DNA of 49,449 nucleotides from contig ONQZ01000012.1 in the NCBI GenBank assembly GCA_900320095.1, forward strand, positions 1-49,449, read 5' to 3'. The notes under the pieces are model-generated. The model was not told where the DNA came from. It saw only the letters and a list, made by a program, of their open reading frames with translations, and searched no databases. Origin of the DNA: an uncultured Lentisphaerota bacterium (GTDB taxonomy: Bacteria; Verrucomicrobiota; Lentisphaeria; Victivallales; UBA1829). How positions within the stretch are numbered: the first letter of the stretch is position 1; every line of letters begins with the position of its first letter. Positions 16,629-24,618 of this stretch are shown here, in pieces. Made by a program: the position numbers and the translations under genes.

Positions 16629-17990
16629 ATGGAATTCAAGATCGAGTGTCCCTGGTGCAATCAGCATTATTCCGTTGATGATTCGTTCATCGGGCAAAAT
16701 GTCGAGTGTTCCGTTTGTGGAAAACAGTTTATAGTCAATAAGCCAACTGTTTATGCTCAGGCAATAGAAAAAACAACAGAATACTCCACAAATCAGTCAC
16801 ACACCCCGGAGAAAAAAGTTTTTGCGTTCAAAAATAATACTCGAAAAGTTCTCATTGGCTGCGCTGTCCTTGTGGTCGTCGCGGTTTCTATCTGTGTCGT
16901 TTGCTATATGAGATACATCCCGGAAAAAGAATACAAAAACGGCATCAAAGCGTATAATGAACAACGCTACGAAGAAGCTGTCGTTTTTTTTCAAAAAGCA
17001 GCTGAACATGGACATGAAGAGGCAAAAAACAAATATAAAAAAACATTAGCAGAAATCAGCTGCAATAAAGGAAAAAAAGCATTTGTTGAGCATCGTTATG
17101 CAGAAGCAGTTGAATATCTTCAGAAAGCAGCGGATTTGGGGCATTCGGATGCACAGGTTTTACTCGGATTGTGCTATTATAATGGAGAGGGGATTATAAA
17201 AAACTCTGATGAAGCTGTTATATGGTTTCGCAAAGCCGCGGAACAAAACAATCTGCAAGCACAGTATCGGTTAGGATTGTGTTATTTGGTGGGGATAGGA
17301 GTTAATCCCAGAGAGGAAGAAGGGCTTTATTGGCTTCAAAAAGCAGCTGAACAAGGAAATCTTGAATCACGGGTTGCTTTAGGGGATTTTTATTACAATA
17401 AAGGCAAGACATTGGAGAATTACTCCGAGGCTCTAAAATGGTATCAAAAAGCAGAAGAAACTGGGATGATCTCGGATGAGACAAAGGAAAAAGCTCTGAT
17501 GTGTATAACATTCCAAAATGCATATAATGGAGATGACGCTTCACAGCTGGCAGTATTTGTTGCTTATGAGGGAGAATTGTTTGGTCTTAAAAAAGATGAA
17601 ACTGAGGCTAAAAAGTGGTTGGTCTTATCTGCGGATGCAGGGAATCCTAAAGCTCAAAGACATCTTGGTGATATGCTTATGCATAGCGGTGAAGAAAAAG
17701 AGGGGTTAAAATGGTTAGAGAAGGCTGGTGAACAGGAAGACCTTGATGCGATGGTACTCCTTGCGAATTATTACAAAAATAAAATTGATGAAGTATATAA
17801 AGACTCTACTTCTTCATCTTCTATTGGTAGAATTGTTGCTGCAGATTTGTATCGTGAAAAAGCAATAAAATGGGCGAATAAATATAATGCAGGGATTTCG
17901 CAAGTCATTCGGCAGGCAGTAGAGGCCGCCTTCTCGGAAGAGGAAACTGTCGACAAAGACGAACAAAATAGCATAAACACTGATGAGTAG
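16629..17990 (+). CDS. Zinc-ribbon, single-TM, Sel1-repeat protein
   Basis: A 453-residue protein. An N-terminal zinc ribbon of the MJ0042/zinc_ribbon type uses C7, C10, C27 and C30 (CPWC ... CSVC). A single membrane segment lies at about 74-94 (VLIGCAVLVVVAVSICVVCYM), after which come TPR/Sel1 repeats to about 420, then an acidic tail. With no signal peptide, the zinc ribbon is likely cytoplasmic and the repeats outside or in the periplasm. The gene is clearly AT-rich compared with its GC-rich neighbours, with A/T-ending codons, which suggests recent transfer. It lies in the repeat-bracketed island and is convergent with a Ser/Thr kinase, sharing a bidirectional terminator. Function is unknown. 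Confidence 0.85.
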   Translation: MEFKIECPWCNQHYSVDDSFIGQNVECSVCGKQFIVNKPTVYAQAIEKTTEYSTNQSHTPEKKVFAFKNNTRKVLIGCAVLVVVAVSICVVCYMRYIPEKEYKNGIKAYNEQRYEEAVVFFQKAAEHGHEEAKNKYKKTLAEISCNKGKKAFVEHRYAEAVEYLQKAADLGHSDAQVLLGLCYYNGEGIIKNSDEAVIWFRKAAEQNNLQAQYRLGLCYLVGIGVNPREEEGLYWLQKAAEQGNLESRVALGDFYYNKGKTLENYSEALKWYQKAEETGMISDETKEKALMCITFQNAYNGDDASQLAVFVAYEGELFGLKKDETEAKKWLVLSADAGNPKAQRHLGDMLMHSGEEKEGLKWLEKAGEQEDLDAMVLLANYYKNKIDEVYKDSTSSSSIGRIVAADLYREKAIKWANKYNAGISQVIRQAVEAAFSEEETVDKDEQNSINTDE

Positions 17991-18052
17991 GAGAAAGAAC
18001 ACAATGTTTCCATGGGGTTGATCAATTTGGATTATTCTTCAAAAAGATGAAA

Positions 18053-18091
18053 GCCTGCTCCACACAAAACTGAAGCAGGCCTTCTTTTTTT
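18053..18091. terminator. Bidirectional terminator between the Sel1 and kinase genes
   Basis: GCCTGCT (18053) pairs with AGCAGGC (18074), with CTTCTTTTTTT on the plus strand. On the minus strand the same stem is followed by TTTCATCTTTTT. It serves both convergent genes. Confidence 0.8.
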
Positions 18092-18107
18092 GAGAAAAGA
18101 TTGTTAC

Positions 18108-19025
18108 TTATTGTCTAGTTACATCTTCGTATATTTGCAGGAAATGATCTAAAATATCATTGGGGTGGGGACGTTTTGAGTAATCTAAAGAAAGCATTGC
18201 TCTTATTGAGTTAAAAACAAGGCCTCCATGTTTGCCTGCATCCTTAATAAAACCGATCTTGTTTAATGTTACTTGAGATTTTATATCACCGGGAACAAGA
18301 GGATTTTCACCAGTAAACATTTCTGCAAGTACTAAGCCTAGCTGAAAAACATCTGATTCAATATGCAAGGTATCTTTTCTATTTGCAAAGTTAACCAGCT
18401 CCGGCGTTCTATAGAAATGGGGCATTGCAACATACCCGTCCTCTCCATGGGTTATGCTGTCATTAAGACATTTTATGTCATCTTCAATTTGAGATGGGTC
18501 ATCACTGGATAGCTCTTTCATTAAGCCAAAATCTCCCAAAATAGCGTTATGATTGTCTATAAAAATATTACTAGGTTTTATATCTCGGTGGATAATATTT
18601 CTATCCCGCAAAAAAATAAGAGCATTAAGAAGAGTGCATGAAAACAAGATTTTTTCCCTAAAATCAATACTATCTTCTCTTATGCATTTTTCCAATGTGT
18701 CCGGCATATAATTTGTAATGATAAAAGGGTATGTGGTGTTATTGCTTTCCAAATGATATTCACCCGAGTCATGATGTCTTACAATAGAAGGATGGGCAGT
18801 AGTTTTCAGAAAATTCGCTTCTCTGTTAAAACGCTCTATCCTCTTAGCTGATGAAAGGTTATATAGTATCTTTGCAACAAAGGATAACCCTCGACAAGCT
18901 CCGGACGTACAAACAACAAGATATGAGATTGCGTTTCCTCCAATACCGAGATTCCTATGAACCTGATAATAGTTCTCTGTTTCCGATTTGAGAGATTGAC
19001 CAATTCTGATAGCACTTCTAATCAT
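18108..19025 (-). CDS. Stand-alone Hanks-type Ser/Thr protein kinase
   Basis: A 305-residue kinase domain with no PASTA repeats and no membrane segment. Key residues are present: the glycine loop GIGGNAIS at 27-34, catalytic K52 in VAKIL, probable E69, the catalytic loop HRDIKPSN (D148, K150, N153), and DFG at 165-167. TPEL replaces the usual APE, and SDVFQLGLVLAEMFTGENP is the canonical helix F region. It should therefore be active. GGAGG precedes the ATG. The gene is AT-rich like its island partner. Substrates are unknown; the neighbouring zinc-ribbon/Sel1 protein is the obvious one to test. Stand-alone bacterial kinases occur in some defence loci, but nothing else here supports that. Confidence 0.92.
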   Translation of the reverse strand: MIRSAIRIGQSLKSETENYYQVHRNLGIGGNAISYLVVCTSGACRGLSFVAKILYNLSSAKRIERFNREANFLKTTAHPSIVRHHDSGEYHLESNNTTYPFIITNYMPDTLEKCIREDSIDFREKILFSCTLLNALIFLRDRNIIHRDIKPSNIFIDNHNAILGDFGLMKELSSDDPSQIEDDIKCLNDSITHGEDGYVAMPHFYRTPELVNFANRKDTLHIESDVFQLGLVLAEMFTGENPLVPGDIKSQVTLNKIGFIKDAGKHGGLVFNSIRAMLSLDYSKRPHPNDILDHFLQIYEDVTRQ

Positions 19026-19095
19026 TTCATTCCTCCATTGTTATCTAGTTCTTAATATATTGGCGATAAAAACAGCTTATGCTGTCTTTTGTTTA

Positions 19096-19123
19096 AATAT
19101 AGCATATGGAAAAAACGAGTCAA
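19096..19123 (-). promoter_or_regulatory. Promoter of the Ser/Thr kinase gene
   Basis: On the minus strand, TTGACT at 19123-19118, a 16-bp spacer ending in ATGC, and TATATT at 19101-19096. It is about 70 bases upstream of the ATG. Confidence 0.75.
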
Positions 19124-19263
19124 ATAAGAATCACAAATTTGTTTGATGTATTTGAACTTACATGCTTATATTTGTTCTATAGAATTGGTTCGAATTAAGT
19201 CAAAAAGATGGTCTATGAATAAATGTGTTTTTTTTAAAAATCTGTATTCAACTGGTTTTTAGA

Positions 19264-19405
19264 TGGACCGCTTCGCTGGGGGCTCGCATTCGCGAGCCTC
19301 GGTAAGCTCGCTTGCGCTCGACATGTTATTATTACCGCGGAGGCGCGAATGGCTGAGTTATTTTGATTGGGGAAGGAGCATATTTCCCTGACCGCGAGGC
19401 GCGAA
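19264..19405 (-). repeat. Family B repeat cluster, right side of island 1 (inverted)
   Basis: Read on the minus strand this matches the left cluster. Near the island is a truncated GGAC, then CGCTTCGCTGGGGG, hairpin GGCTCGC-attc-GCGAGCC (19281-19298), CTCGGTAAGCTCGCTTGCGCTCG, an A/T-rich spacer, and ACCGCGGAGGCGCGAA. A second ACCGCGAGGCGCGAA unit follows at about 19391. The outer hairpin GGACGC/GCGTCC is missing here. The hairpin end again points into the island. Confidence 0.8.
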
Positions 19406-19439
19406 CGGCGGAAGATTTTAAATAGCGGAAGAACTATCC

Positions 19440-19466
19440 GTGCACTGGATCAGCACACGCTGTGTG
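19440..19466 (-). repeat. Family A element after the ABC-F gene
   Basis: On the minus strand, immediately after the TGA: hairpin CACAC-agc-GTGTG, linker CTGATCCA, then GTGCAC. It is a short version of the family A layout. Confidence 0.6.
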
Positions 19467-21467
19467 TCAGTCTGCGTCGTTGTATTTCTTCATGAAGTCT
19501 TCGTGTTCGGAGGCGAGGCGTTCCCATTCGACGGTGGCCTCGGCGATGTCGTAGTCGAGCGCCTTGCGGCGTTTCTGGAGGGCGGCGAAATCGGTCTGCG
19601 GGGTGGCTTCCATGAGCTGCTTGTCGATCTCCGCCTTCTCGTTTTCGGCGTCCTCGATGATCTTCTCGCATTTCGCCAGACCGCGTTCGATGCGGCGTTT
19701 TTCGGGGAGCAGGGCGTTGCGTTTCGCGGCCTTCTCGCGGCGGCGGTCCTTGCCCGCGGTCTGCTGAGGCTGAGCGGCGGAACCTGAATTCGCAGACGAA
19801 TTGGACGAGGCGGACGAAGAAGCCTTGTTCTGCTGATTGTTCGAGGCGGGCGCGTTCGCGGCTTCCTCCTCGGCGAGCTTTTCCTTGTAGTAGTCGAAGT
19901 TGCCGAAGAAGCGTTTCACGCGGTCGTGGCGCATTTCGAGGATGGTGGTGGCGGTGCCGCGGATGAATTCGAGGTCGTGGCTGACGAAGCAGACCGTGCC
20001 CTTATAGTTCATGATGGCGTCCTGTAACGCCTCGCGCGCGGCGATGTCGAGGTGCGTGGTGGGCTCGTCGAGGATGAGCAGGTTCGGTGGGTTCACGAAG
20101 ATGCGCGCGAAGCAGAGGCGGATCTTCTCGCCGCCGGACAGCACCTTGCACTGCTTCATGGCGTCGTCGCCGGAGAACCCGAACGCGCCGAGGATCTCGC
20201 GGATGCGGGAGGGCGGGGTGTCGCCGGGCGCGGCGTGCTTCACGACGTCGTACGCGGCCTCCTCGGCGGGGAGGAGTTCGGCGAATTCCTGTGCCTGATA
20301 GCCGATCACGACGTTGTGTCCGAGGCGTGCGCGGCCGGAGGTCGGGGCGAGTGTGCCGGCGATGATGCGGAGCAGCGTGGTCTTTCCCATGCCGTTGTAA
20401 CCCACGATGCCGAGCTTGTCGCCGTTGTTGACCGTGAACGAGACGTCGCGGAAGACGAAGCGCGCGCCGTCGTAGGAATGCGAGACGTTTTCGACGGCGC
20501 AGACCTCGGCGCCGCAGCGGGGCGGCTCGGGGATGCGGATGCGCCCCTGGAAATGAAGCTGTTCGGGCAGTTCCTCGGTCTCGATCTTGTCGAGCATCTT
20601 GATCCACATCTGGACTTGGGCGGCCTTGCTCGCCTTGTAGCGGAAACGCTCAATGTTCTCCTTCAGCTTGTCGCGGCGCTTTTCGGTGTTCTTGCGGGCG
20701 GCCTCGGCGAGCGCGGAGCGCGTTTCGCGTTCGACCACGTACTTGCTGTAGCTGCCGGAATAGCGCGTGGCCTTGCCGCCGTTGATCTCGAGCGTGACGT
20801 TCGTGAGGGAGTTGAGCAGGAAACGGTCGTGGGAGATGAGGAGGAGCGTGCCGGTGTAGACGCGCAGGCGGCGCTGAAGCCATTCCACGGCGGGGATGTC
20901 GAGGTAGTTGGAGGGTTCGTCGAGGAGCAGGATGTCCGGTTCGGAGAGCAGGACGCGAGCCATGGAGGCGCGCATCTGCCAGCCGCCGGAAAACGAGTTC
21001 AGCGGCTTGTGGAAGACGTCCTCGTCGAACCCGAGTCCGGCGAGGGCGGCTTCGGCACGGTGCCCGGAATCGTAGCCGCCGAGGTGTTCGTAGGTGGTCT
21101 GCAGGTGGCCGAACTCGTCGAGCAGCTGGCGGTTGGCGGGATCGGTCTCGAGGGCGCGTTCGACCTCCGCGAGACGCGCCTGGATGAGCGGGAGCTCGCC
21201 CGTGGCGGCGACGTAGGACAGCACGTCCTCCTGCTTGTCGGAGAGGTCGATCTGCTGGCGGAGAATGCCGATGCGGAGGCGTTCCGGGATCAGGATCTCG
21301 CCCTTGTCGGGCGGGAGCTCGCCGAGGATCATGCTGAAGACGGTGGTCTTGCCCGCGCCGTTCGGGCCGACCATGCCGACGCGCTCGCCCTGATTGATGC
21401 GGAACGAGGCGTTGTCGAGGATGGACTTGCCGCCCAGGAGCTTGGTGACGTTCTGGAAATCGATCAT
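19467..21467 (-). CDS. ABC-F family ATPase (Uup/EttA-like)
   Basis: A 666-residue cytoplasmic protein with two ABC domains and no membrane part. First domain: Walker A GPNGAGKTT, signature SFSGGWQMR, Walker B ILLLDEPSNYLD. A charged linker at about 240-310 matches the P-site tRNA interaction motif of ABC-F proteins. Second domain: GYNGMGKTT, LSGGEKIR, LLILDEPTTHLD. From about 540 a Ser/Asn/Ala/Gln-rich stretch leads to a C-terminal coiled coil of Uup type. ABC-F proteins act on the ribosome or on branched DNA/ribosome assembly; which applies here is not readable. It follows typA by 57 bases on the same strand and probably shares its transcript. Confidence 0.93.
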   Translation of the reverse strand: MIDFQNVTKLLGGKSILDNASFRINQGERVGMVGPNGAGKTTVFSMILGELPPDKGEILIPERLRIGILRQQIDLSDKQEDVLSYVAATGELPLIQARLAEVERALETDPANRQLLDEFGHLQTTYEHLGGYDSGHRAEAALAGLGFDEDVFHKPLNSFSGGWQMRASMARVLLSEPDILLLDEPSNYLDIPAVEWLQRRLRVYTGTLLLISHDRFLLNSLTNVTLEINGGKATRYSGSYSKYVVERETRSALAEAARKNTEKRRDKLKENIERFRYKASKAAQVQMWIKMLDKIETEELPEQLHFQGRIRIPEPPRCGAEVCAVENVSHSYDGARFVFRDVSFTVNNGDKLGIVGYNGMGKTTLLRIIAGTLAPTSGRARLGHNVVIGYQAQEFAELLPAEEAAYDVVKHAAPGDTPPSRIREILGAFGFSGDDAMKQCKVLSGGEKIRLCFARIFVNPPNLLILDEPTTHLDIAAREALQDAIMNYKGTVCFVSHDLEFIRGTATTILEMRHDRVKRFFGNFDYYKEKLAEEEAANAPASNNQQNKASSSASSNSSANSGSAAQPQQTAGKDRRREKAAKRNALLPEKRRIERGLAKCEKIIEDAENEKAEIDKQLMEATPQTDFAALQKRRKALDYDIAEATVEWERLASEHEDFMKKYNDAD

Positions 21468-21524
21468 GGGGCCGTCTTCGTCGTTTCAGCGGGAATACAT
21501 CGGAACCGTCTTAAAAATTCGGGC

Positions 21525-23354
21525 TTACTCCGCGCCCTCGGCTTCGGCTTTCAGCATCTTGCCGCGGATGCGGCGGCGTTCGAGCGAGGTCAGGTATTTC
21601 TTGCGGAGGCGGATATTGAGCGGCGTGACCTCGACGTATTCGTCGTCTTCGATGTATTCGAGCGCTTCCTCGAGCGAAAGCTTCGCGGCGGGCGCGATCT
21701 TGAGGTTGCGGTCGGACCCGGCGGCGCGCATGTTGGTGAGCTTCTTCGCCTTCTGGAGGTTGACCTCCAGGTCGTCGTCGGTGCAGTGGGAGCCGACGAT
21801 CATGCCTTCGTAGGTCTCCACGCCGGGGTCGATGAAGAACGTGCCGCGGAGCTGGAGAGCGTCGATGGCGTAGGCTTCCGCCTTGCCGCGTCCCATGCTG
21901 ACCATCACGCCGTTGGTGCGGCTGGGCACGTCGCCCTTCATGGGCTCGTAGTGGTCGAAGCGGTGGGAGATGATGGCTTCGCCGGCGGTGGCGGTCATGA
22001 CCTTGCTGCGGAGGCCGATGATGCCGCGCGTGGGGATCATGAACTCGAGGAGCTGGCGCGAACCGTGCTGTTCCATCTTCATCATCTCGCCGCGACGGAG
22101 GCCGACGATCTCGATGACCTTTCCGGCGGCGGAGCCGTCGACGTCGACTGTGAGCTCTTCGATCGGTTCGTTCTTCACGCCGTCGATCTCCTTGATGATG
22201 ACGTGCGGCTTGGTGATCGTGAGCTCGTAGCCTTCGCGGCGCATGGTCTCGATGAGGATGGCGAGGTGGAGCACGCCGCGTCCGCTGACCTTGAAGCTGT
22301 CGCCGTCGCCTTCCTCCACGCGCAGAGCCACGTCGCGCTCGGCTTCCTTCAGGAGGCGTTCGCGGATGTGACGGCTGCTGATGAATTTGCCTTCCTGCCC
22401 GAAGAACGGGGAGTCGTTCACGCGGAACATCATGGAGAGGGTGGGCTCGTCGATGGAGATCGGGGGCAGGGCCTCGGGCGCGGAGGCGTCGGCGATGGTG
22501 TCGCCGATGTCGATGTGCTCGACGCCGACGAGGGCGCAGAGGTCGCCGCACGGGACCTCGCGGACTTCCTTGCGGGAGATGCCCTCGAACGTGAAGAGCT
22601 GCTTGATCTGCGTCGGGATGACCTTGCCGTCGCGCTTGATCTGGCAGAGCGGCTTGTCGAGCGAGAGCGTGCCGCGGTGGACGCGGCCGATGCCGATGCG
22701 GCCCACGTAGTCGTTGTAGTCGAGCGTGGTGATCTGGATCTGCGCCGGGCCGTCGTTCATGGACGGCGGCGGGATGTGGTCGATGATGGCGTCCATGAGC
22801 GGCAGGATGGAGTCGCGGGCGCCGTTTTCGAGGTCGGTGGTGGCCCAGCCGTCGCGTCCGCTGGCGTAGAGCACGGGGAATTCGAGCTGTTCCTCGGTCG
22901 CGTCGAGGTCGATGAAGAGGTCGTAGACGGCGTTCAGGACCTCCTGCGGGCGGGCGTCGGGACGGTCGATCTTGTTGATGATCACGATGGGGCGGAGCTT
23001 GAGCTTCAGCGCCTTGTCCAGCACGAAACGCGTCTGGGGCAGGGGGCCTTCGGCGCTGTCGACCAGCAGCAGGACGCCGTCCGCCATGTTCAGGACGCGT
23101 TCCACCTGGCCGCCGAAATCGCTGTGGCCGGGAGTGTCGATGATATTGATCTTGGTGTCGCGGTAGTTCACGCTGATGTTTTTCGCGAGGATGGTGATGC
23201 CGCGTTCGCGTTCGAGTTCGTTGCTGTCGAGGAAGCAGGTGTGCATTTCCTGGTTTTCGCGGAAGAGCTTGGCCTGGCGGATGATCTCGTCGACGAGCGT
23301 GGTCTTGCCGTGGTCGACGTGCGCGATGATGGCGATGTTTCGGATGTTCTGCAT
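21525..23354 (-). CDS. typA: Translational GTPase TypA/BipA
   Basis: A 609-residue GTPase of the EF-G family, of normal length. The G1 motif is AHVDHGKTT, the G3 motif [10 protein letters not shown] and the G4 motif NKIDRPDA. Domains II, III and V and the TypA-specific C-terminal domain follow, with [34 protein letters not shown] and the end [11 protein letters not shown]...YEGMIVGSH. TypA associates with ribosomes under stress and aids 50S assembly at low temperature. The ATG at 23354 begins [15 protein letters not shown] as expected; the 19 upstream codons overlap the promoter. The ABC-F gene follows. Confidence 0.97.
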   Translation of the reverse strand: MQNIRNIAIIAHVDHGKTTLVDEIIRQAKLFRENQEMHTCFLDSNELERERGITILAKNISVNYRDTKINIIDTPGHSDFGGQVERVLNMADGVLLLVDSAEGPLPQTRFVLDKALKLKLRPIVIINKIDRPDARPQEVLNAVYDLFIDLDATEEQLEFPVLYASGRDGWATTDLENGARDSILPLMDAIIDHIPPPSMNDGPAQIQITTLDYNDYVGRIGIGRVHRGTLSLDKPLCQIKRDGKVIPTQIKQLFTFEGISRKEVREVPCGDLCALVGVEHIDIGDTIADASAPEALPPISIDEPTLSMMFRVNDSPFFGQEGKFISSRHIRERLLKEAERDVALRVEEGDGDSFKVSGRGVLHLAILIETMRREGYELTITKPHVIIKEIDGVKNEPIEELTVDVDGSAAGKVIEIVGLRRGEMMKMEQHGSRQLLEFMIPTRGIIGLRSKVMTATAGEAIISHRFDHYEPMKGDVPSRTNGVMVSMGRGKAEAYAIDALQLRGTFFIDPGVETYEGMIVGSHCTDDDLEVNLQKAKKLTNMRAAGSDRNLKIAPAAKLSLEEALEYIEDDEYVEVTPLNIRLRKKYLTSLERRRIRGKMLKAEAEGAE

Positions 23355-23401
23355 AAGTGTCTGTGGTTGTGAAAAAGCGTTGGAAAACAAATATAAACTA
23401 T

Positions 23402-23430
23402 AATATAGCACAGTTTTTATAAAAATGCAA
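23402..23430 (-). promoter_or_regulatory. Promoter of typA
   Basis: On the minus strand, TTGCAT at 23430-23425, a 17-bp spacer ending in TGTGC, and TATATT at 23407-23402. Confidence 0.75.
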
Positions 23431-23507
23431 TGCGCGCGTGAATGATTCCGGGGAGAATCCGGAGAAAAAAAGGGACGCGTTTTTTACGGCGGAGCGGGAC
23501 CGGGCGG

Positions 23508-24107
23508 TCAGAGCTCGGCGAGCCGGAACACGAAAAACACGAAATGCAGTCCCAGGACCGGTACGTTCACGACCTTCAGCGGGTAATACCGTTCTTTCAG
23601 CAGGATGAGGAGCAGGCCGAGGTCCGCCACGATGATCTGGAACAGGCTGCTGTACGGCCAGAAGTTGTGCGTGAAGGTCTCGACCAGGAAAAAGTCCGTC
23701 AGAAGGAAGCACGAGACCAGAGACGCGCAGACGCTGTCGGAGAAAAACAGTTCGGCGAGCAGATAGAACAGCAGAATGGCCTGCGGGATGTTGTCGCCGT
23801 CCCATCCGGGGCCGATGCAGATGACGGAAACGCTTTTTACCGTCACGAGATATAAAAAGCCCCACGCCGGGATGCTGCGCCAATTACGTTTGACGAACTG
23901 AAGCCAGCGCGGGCCGGATCCGGACGATTCCGCGTTTTCCTCGTCCCCGGACAGAGGATCCGGGGCGGAATCGTCGGCGGCGGAATCGTCGTCTTCCCCG
24001 GGCGGACTGTCCGCGGCATCGGGACGGGCGTAATCCGCCGGATCGAACGGGGCTTCAGGCTGTCCGTTCCGCCGGGAATACGCGTCCTTGTCCGAGTGTG
24101 CCGACAT
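23508..24107 (-). CDS. Hypothetical membrane protein with acidic N-terminus
   Basis: A 199-residue protein of unrecognised family. The first 65 residues are acidic and proline/serine-rich, probably disordered and cytoplasmic. About four hydrophobic segments follow (roughly 77-97, 104-124, 126-143 and 155-172, with a further hydrophobic end at 180-196). The start codon is 25 bases downstream of the Nif11-domain gene, so the two likely form an operon. There is no signal peptide, and no conserved catalytic motif was seen. Confidence 0.6.
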   Translation of the reverse strand: MSAHSDKDAYSRRNGQPEAPFDPADYARPDAADSPPGEDDDSAADDSAPDPLSGDEENAESSGSGPRWLQFVKRNWRSIPAWGFLYLVTVKSVSVICIGPGWDGDNIPQAILLFYLLAELFFSDSVCASLVSCFLLTDFFLVETFTHNFWPYSSLFQIIVADLGLLLILLKERYYPLKVVNVPVLGLHFVFFVFRLAEL

Positions 24108-24132
24108 GGTCCGCCGAGGGGGGGTGAGCGGA

Positions 24133-24420
24133 TTACTGGAGGGAGGCGAGCCACTCGGCGACGGCGTCCGCGGAGCCGCCTTCGGTCTTGATCTCTTCCT
24201 CGTAGACCTCGCAGATCATGGCGGAGAGGTGTTCCATGTCGATCTTCTTGCCGGAGAGGTCGCTGACGACTTTCAGGAGGTCGTGCTTGGAGAAGGTGTA
24301 GTTGTTGGAGGCGACGAGGTCGGCGATCTCCTTTGCGGAAGCGGCGCGGCCGATGGCGTCGCGGAATTCATCGTCGGACATGAGGCGGACACAGAAGGCT
24401 TTTGCGAGTTCAACGGACAT
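24133..24420 (-). CDS. Nif11-domain protein (Nif11-like leader peptide family)
   Basis: A 95-residue protein. Most of it resembles the Nif11 domain: VELAKAFCVRLMSDDEFRD, then a small-residue turn, IADLVASNNYTFSKHDLL (the GYxFTxEEL-like motif), then an acidic helix. Nif11 domains occur as RiPP leader peptides that end in a double glycine before the core peptide. Here GG is at 81-82, followed by only SADAVAEWLASLQ, with no cysteine and two serines. No modification enzyme or peptidase-transporter gene is nearby. It may be a plain Nif11 protein or an orphan precursor. AAGGA lies 8 bases before the ATG at 24420, and it has its own promoter. Confidence 0.75.
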   Translation of the reverse strand: MSVELAKAFCVRLMSDDEFRDAIGRAASAKEIADLVASNNYTFSKHDLLKVVSDLSGKKIDMEHLSAMICEVYEEEIKTEGGSADAVAEWLASLQ

Positions 24421-24467
24421 GGTGAAAATCCTTTCAGATGGATGGTGAATGAATGTCAGTGAGAGAT

Positions 24468-24495
24468 ACAATAGCACGGAAATGCTTTTTTTCAA
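24468..24495 (-). promoter_or_regulatory. Promoter of the Nif11/membrane protein operon
   Basis: On the minus strand, TTGAAA at 24495-24490, a 16-bp spacer ending in GTGC, and TATTGT at 24473-24468. Confidence 0.72.
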
Positions 24496-24558
24496 CCTGA
24501 TCCGCGGAGAAAAACCGCGCCGTGGATCGCGAAAACGTGAAATCATGCGGAAAACGAC

Positions 24559-24586
24559 TTGAAAAACGCGTGAGGAGAACTATACT
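24559..24586 (+). promoter_or_regulatory. Promoter of the GT-C-like membrane protein gene
   Basis: TTGAAA at 24559-24564, a 16-bp spacer, and TATACT at 24581-24586. It diverges from the Nif11 promoter about 65 bases away. Confidence 0.72.
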
Positions 24587-24618
24587 ATAAAACCACATCC
24601 ATTCACGGAATACTTGAG

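Larger units (their letters stand above)
19026..19466. other. Non-coding right flank of island 1
   Basis: This is 441 bases: the kinase promoter, an AT-rich tract to about 19260, the right-hand family B cluster, and the family A element of the ABC-F gene. No gene was seen. Confidence 0.6.

Noticed and set aside
18108-19025. Defence system built around the kinase
   Set aside because: No other known defence component (nuclease, helicase, toxin, methylase) is nearby, so it is left as a signalling kinase of unknown role.
15973-19466. Composite transposon with insertion sequences at both ends
   Set aside because: The flanking repeats are non-coding and only 140-240 bp, and no transposase gene or remnant is visible in the island.
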